DNA from: Acetobacteraceae bacterium
Lineage (GTDB): Bacteria > Pseudomonadota > Alphaproteobacteria > Acetobacterales > Acetobacteraceae
Assembly (NCBI GenBank): GCA_027311485.1
Contig: DAICYU010000241.1
Location: forward strand, 1-6,556
Direction of reading: 5' to 3'
DNA length: 6,556 bases
The position numbers and the translations under genes are program-made. Of the stretch, positions 5,701 through 6,556 are shown piece by piece. Below the pieces are notes generated by a model. That model was not told where the DNA came from. It saw nothing but the letters and a program-made list of their open reading frames with translations, and made no database searches. The first letter of the stretch is position 1, and every line of letters begins with the position of its first letter.

Positions 5701-6028
5701 TATTTTGCAGCAATACTTCATTGTTACCCGTGATCGAGGAATTTGGGATCAACATTGGCGCCGCCCACCCCGAGCCCACTCACATCAGTCACGTGGCCAA
5801 GGCTGGCCAAGACGGGCGCAGCAAGGCGAATCTCCGCGGGCACTTTTTGTGCAGCTGACCAAACCGAAGCGTGTTGTGTCGAAACTCTGCGAAATGGCGG
5901 AGAGAGTGTCCGTCGAACATCTGATTGGCGCCATCCCCCGCCGTTCTGAATAACGCCAGAAACTCAGTGGTAATAGGGATCTTTGTCCGAGGCCTTCCTG
6001 CCACATCCCAGGCAATCCATGCGCATCT

Positions 6029-6052
6029 TGTAGGCTGACATGTAGGCTGATA
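6029..6052. repeat. Adjacent direct repeats before the integrase
   Basis: TGTAGGCTGACA (6029-6040) is followed at once by TGTAGGCTGATA (6041-6052), two 12-base units differing at one position. They end 27 bases before the integrase ATG. Tandem sites of this size next to an integrase gene are reminiscent of arm-type integrase or excisionase binding sites, or of an operator for autoregulation. This role is inferred from position only. Confidence 0.5.
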
Positions 6053-6079
6053 CCTTGTCTGCAAGAACGGAGTCGTAGG

Positions 6080-6556
6080 ATGCGCGACAAGCTAAACGCT
6101 CTGGCGGTAAAGGGGCTGACGAAGCCGGGCATCTACAGCGACGGCGCCGGATTGAATTTTCAGGTCCGTGGGCCAGACGCGCGAGCGTGGGTGTTTCGCT
6201 ATACCCTCCGCGGCAAGGCACATTGGATGGGCTTGGGCCGCTACCCCGAGGTGGGGCTGGCCGATGCACGGGAAGCGGCTGGTGCCGCCCGCAAGGTTCT
6301 GGCGAACGGCAAGGACCCGTTGACCGAGCGCCGCGCGGCAGAGGCCGCCAGGGCGGCAGCGGAGGCGGCCGCTGTCGTCCGAACGTTTCGTGATGTGGCT
6401 GGGCACTACATCCACGCACATGAAGCATCATGGAAAAACGCCAAGCATCGGCAGCAATGGCGCAACACGCTCGACGCCTACGTGTTTCCAAAGCTGGGCG
6501 ACAAACCTATTGTTGACGTTTCGGTGGGCGACGTGATGGACGTTTTGCAGCCGCTC
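6080..6556 (+). CDS. Tyrosine recombinase / phage-type integrase, N-terminal part (continues beyond the right edge)
   Basis: The ATG at 6080 opens a frame of 159 codons that is still open at the window end; GGAG (6069-6072) lies 7 bases upstream. Residues about 3-85 are a DUF4102-type arm-binding domain: LNALAVKGLTKPGIYSDGAG, then AWVFRYTLRGKAHWMGLGRYPEVGLADAREAA and ARKVLANGKDPL. An Ala/Arg-rich linker helix follows (about 84-102), and then the SAM-like core-binding domain starts (TFRDVAGHYIHAHEASWKNAKHR..., about 104-159). The catalytic domain with its Arg-His-Arg-Tyr residues would lie to the right. Full members are usually about 400 residues and drive integration of genomic islands and P4-like prophages, often into tRNA genes. 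Orientation suggests the element extends rightwards, out of view. Whether the full protein is intact cannot be judged here. Confidence 0.92.
   Translation, partial: MRDKLNALAVKGLTKPGIYSDGAGLNFQVRGPDARAWVFRYTLRGKAHWMGLGRYPEVGLADAREAAGAARKVLANGKDPLTERRAAEAARAAAEAAAVVRTFRDVAGHYIHAHEASWKNAKHRQQWRNTLDAYVFPKLGDKPIVDVSVGDVMDVLQPL

Larger units (their letters stand above)
5688..6079. other. Spacer between the VIT gene and the integrase, possible element boundary
   Basis: This 392-base stretch should carry the divergent promoters of the VIT gene and the integrase and may contain the junction of the integrated element. No tRNA or tmRNA end is recognisable: I looked for a T-arm GGTTCGA-like sequence and its complement. 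A short AT-rich patch lies at about 5700-5755 next to the VIT start. A plus-strand reading frame ends at 5951-5953 (tail ...RVSVEHLIGAIPRRSE) and a minus-strand frame from 5922 to 5790 reads MFDGHSLRHFAEF...; neither has a good start signal or known domain, so no gene is called. A 12-base direct repeat pair lies near the integrase. Confidence 0.45.

Noticed and set aside
5579..5779. Minus-strand frame of 66 codons starting at an ATG (5779) and overlapping the VIT start region, considered as an upstream exon or frameshifted VIT N-terminus
   Set aside because: The VIT N-terminus is complete in its own frame back to the CTG at 5687, so no frameshift is needed, and the other frame gives no family-like sequence.
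5688..6079. Search for a tRNA or tmRNA 3' end as the integrase target
   Set aside because: No T-arm consensus, acceptor-stem pairing or CCA-adjacent structure could be found on either strand.
1..6556. A complete new multi-gene defence, toxin-antitoxin or secretion system
   Set aside because: Apart from the recognised genes, no cluster of unknown co-oriented genes exists here. The CopG protein is longer than a typical antitoxin, and its neighbour is an esterase with a full catalytic triad rather than a toxin.

Overview
The window looks like a piece of a high-GC alphaproteobacterial chromosome, most likely a sphingomonad or a close relative. This rests on overall base composition, the pairing of a CopG-type regulator with a short-chain PHA-depolymerase-type esterase, and an intergenic palindromic repeat of the kind common in Alphaproteobacteria. 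The genus is an inference and cannot be fixed from the sequence alone.

Layout, left to right. (1) Positions 1-74 hold the first 24 codons of a minus-strand gene that seems to begin with a signal peptide or membrane anchor and runs off the window. (2) A 467-base stretch (75-541) has no convincing gene. (3) A DedA-family membrane protein (542-1162, +) starts at TTG. Its stop codon lies inside a palindromic repeat element (1159-1263). (4) Directly against that element is a 39-codon, 5'-only remnant of a conserved gene on the minus strand (1264-1380). Its N-terminus resembles a family often annotated as HNH/restriction-type proteins. (5) A CopG/ribbon-helix-helix regulator (1573-1995, +) is followed by a PHB/PHA-depolymerase-type esterase (2158-3426, +), probably as one functional unit. 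(6) On the opposite strand, converging on the esterase, is a membrane-anchored alpha/beta hydrolase (3551-4591, -). Upstream of it lies a 394-base spacer with five tandem copies of an 8-base unit. (7) A VIT1/CCC1-type Fe/Mn transporter (4986-5687, -) appears to start at a CTG codon with a good ribosome binding site. (8) A 392-base spacer leads to the first 159 codons of a tyrosine recombinase (6080 to the end, +) with a DUF4102-type arm-binding domain, the probable edge of an integrated element whose cargo lies to the right.

Functionally these are mostly housekeeping or stress genes: lipid-carrier/envelope transport (DedA), carbon-storage polyester or ester hydrolysis (CopG plus depolymerase-type esterase), a generic hydrolase, and metal handling (VIT). 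They sit beside signs of genome traffic: a truncated gene, a repeat element and an integrase. I see no new multi-gene system fully inside the window. The most useful observations are the CTG start of the VIT gene, the gene remnant that ends at the palindromic element, the octamer array, and the short direct repeats just before the integrase.
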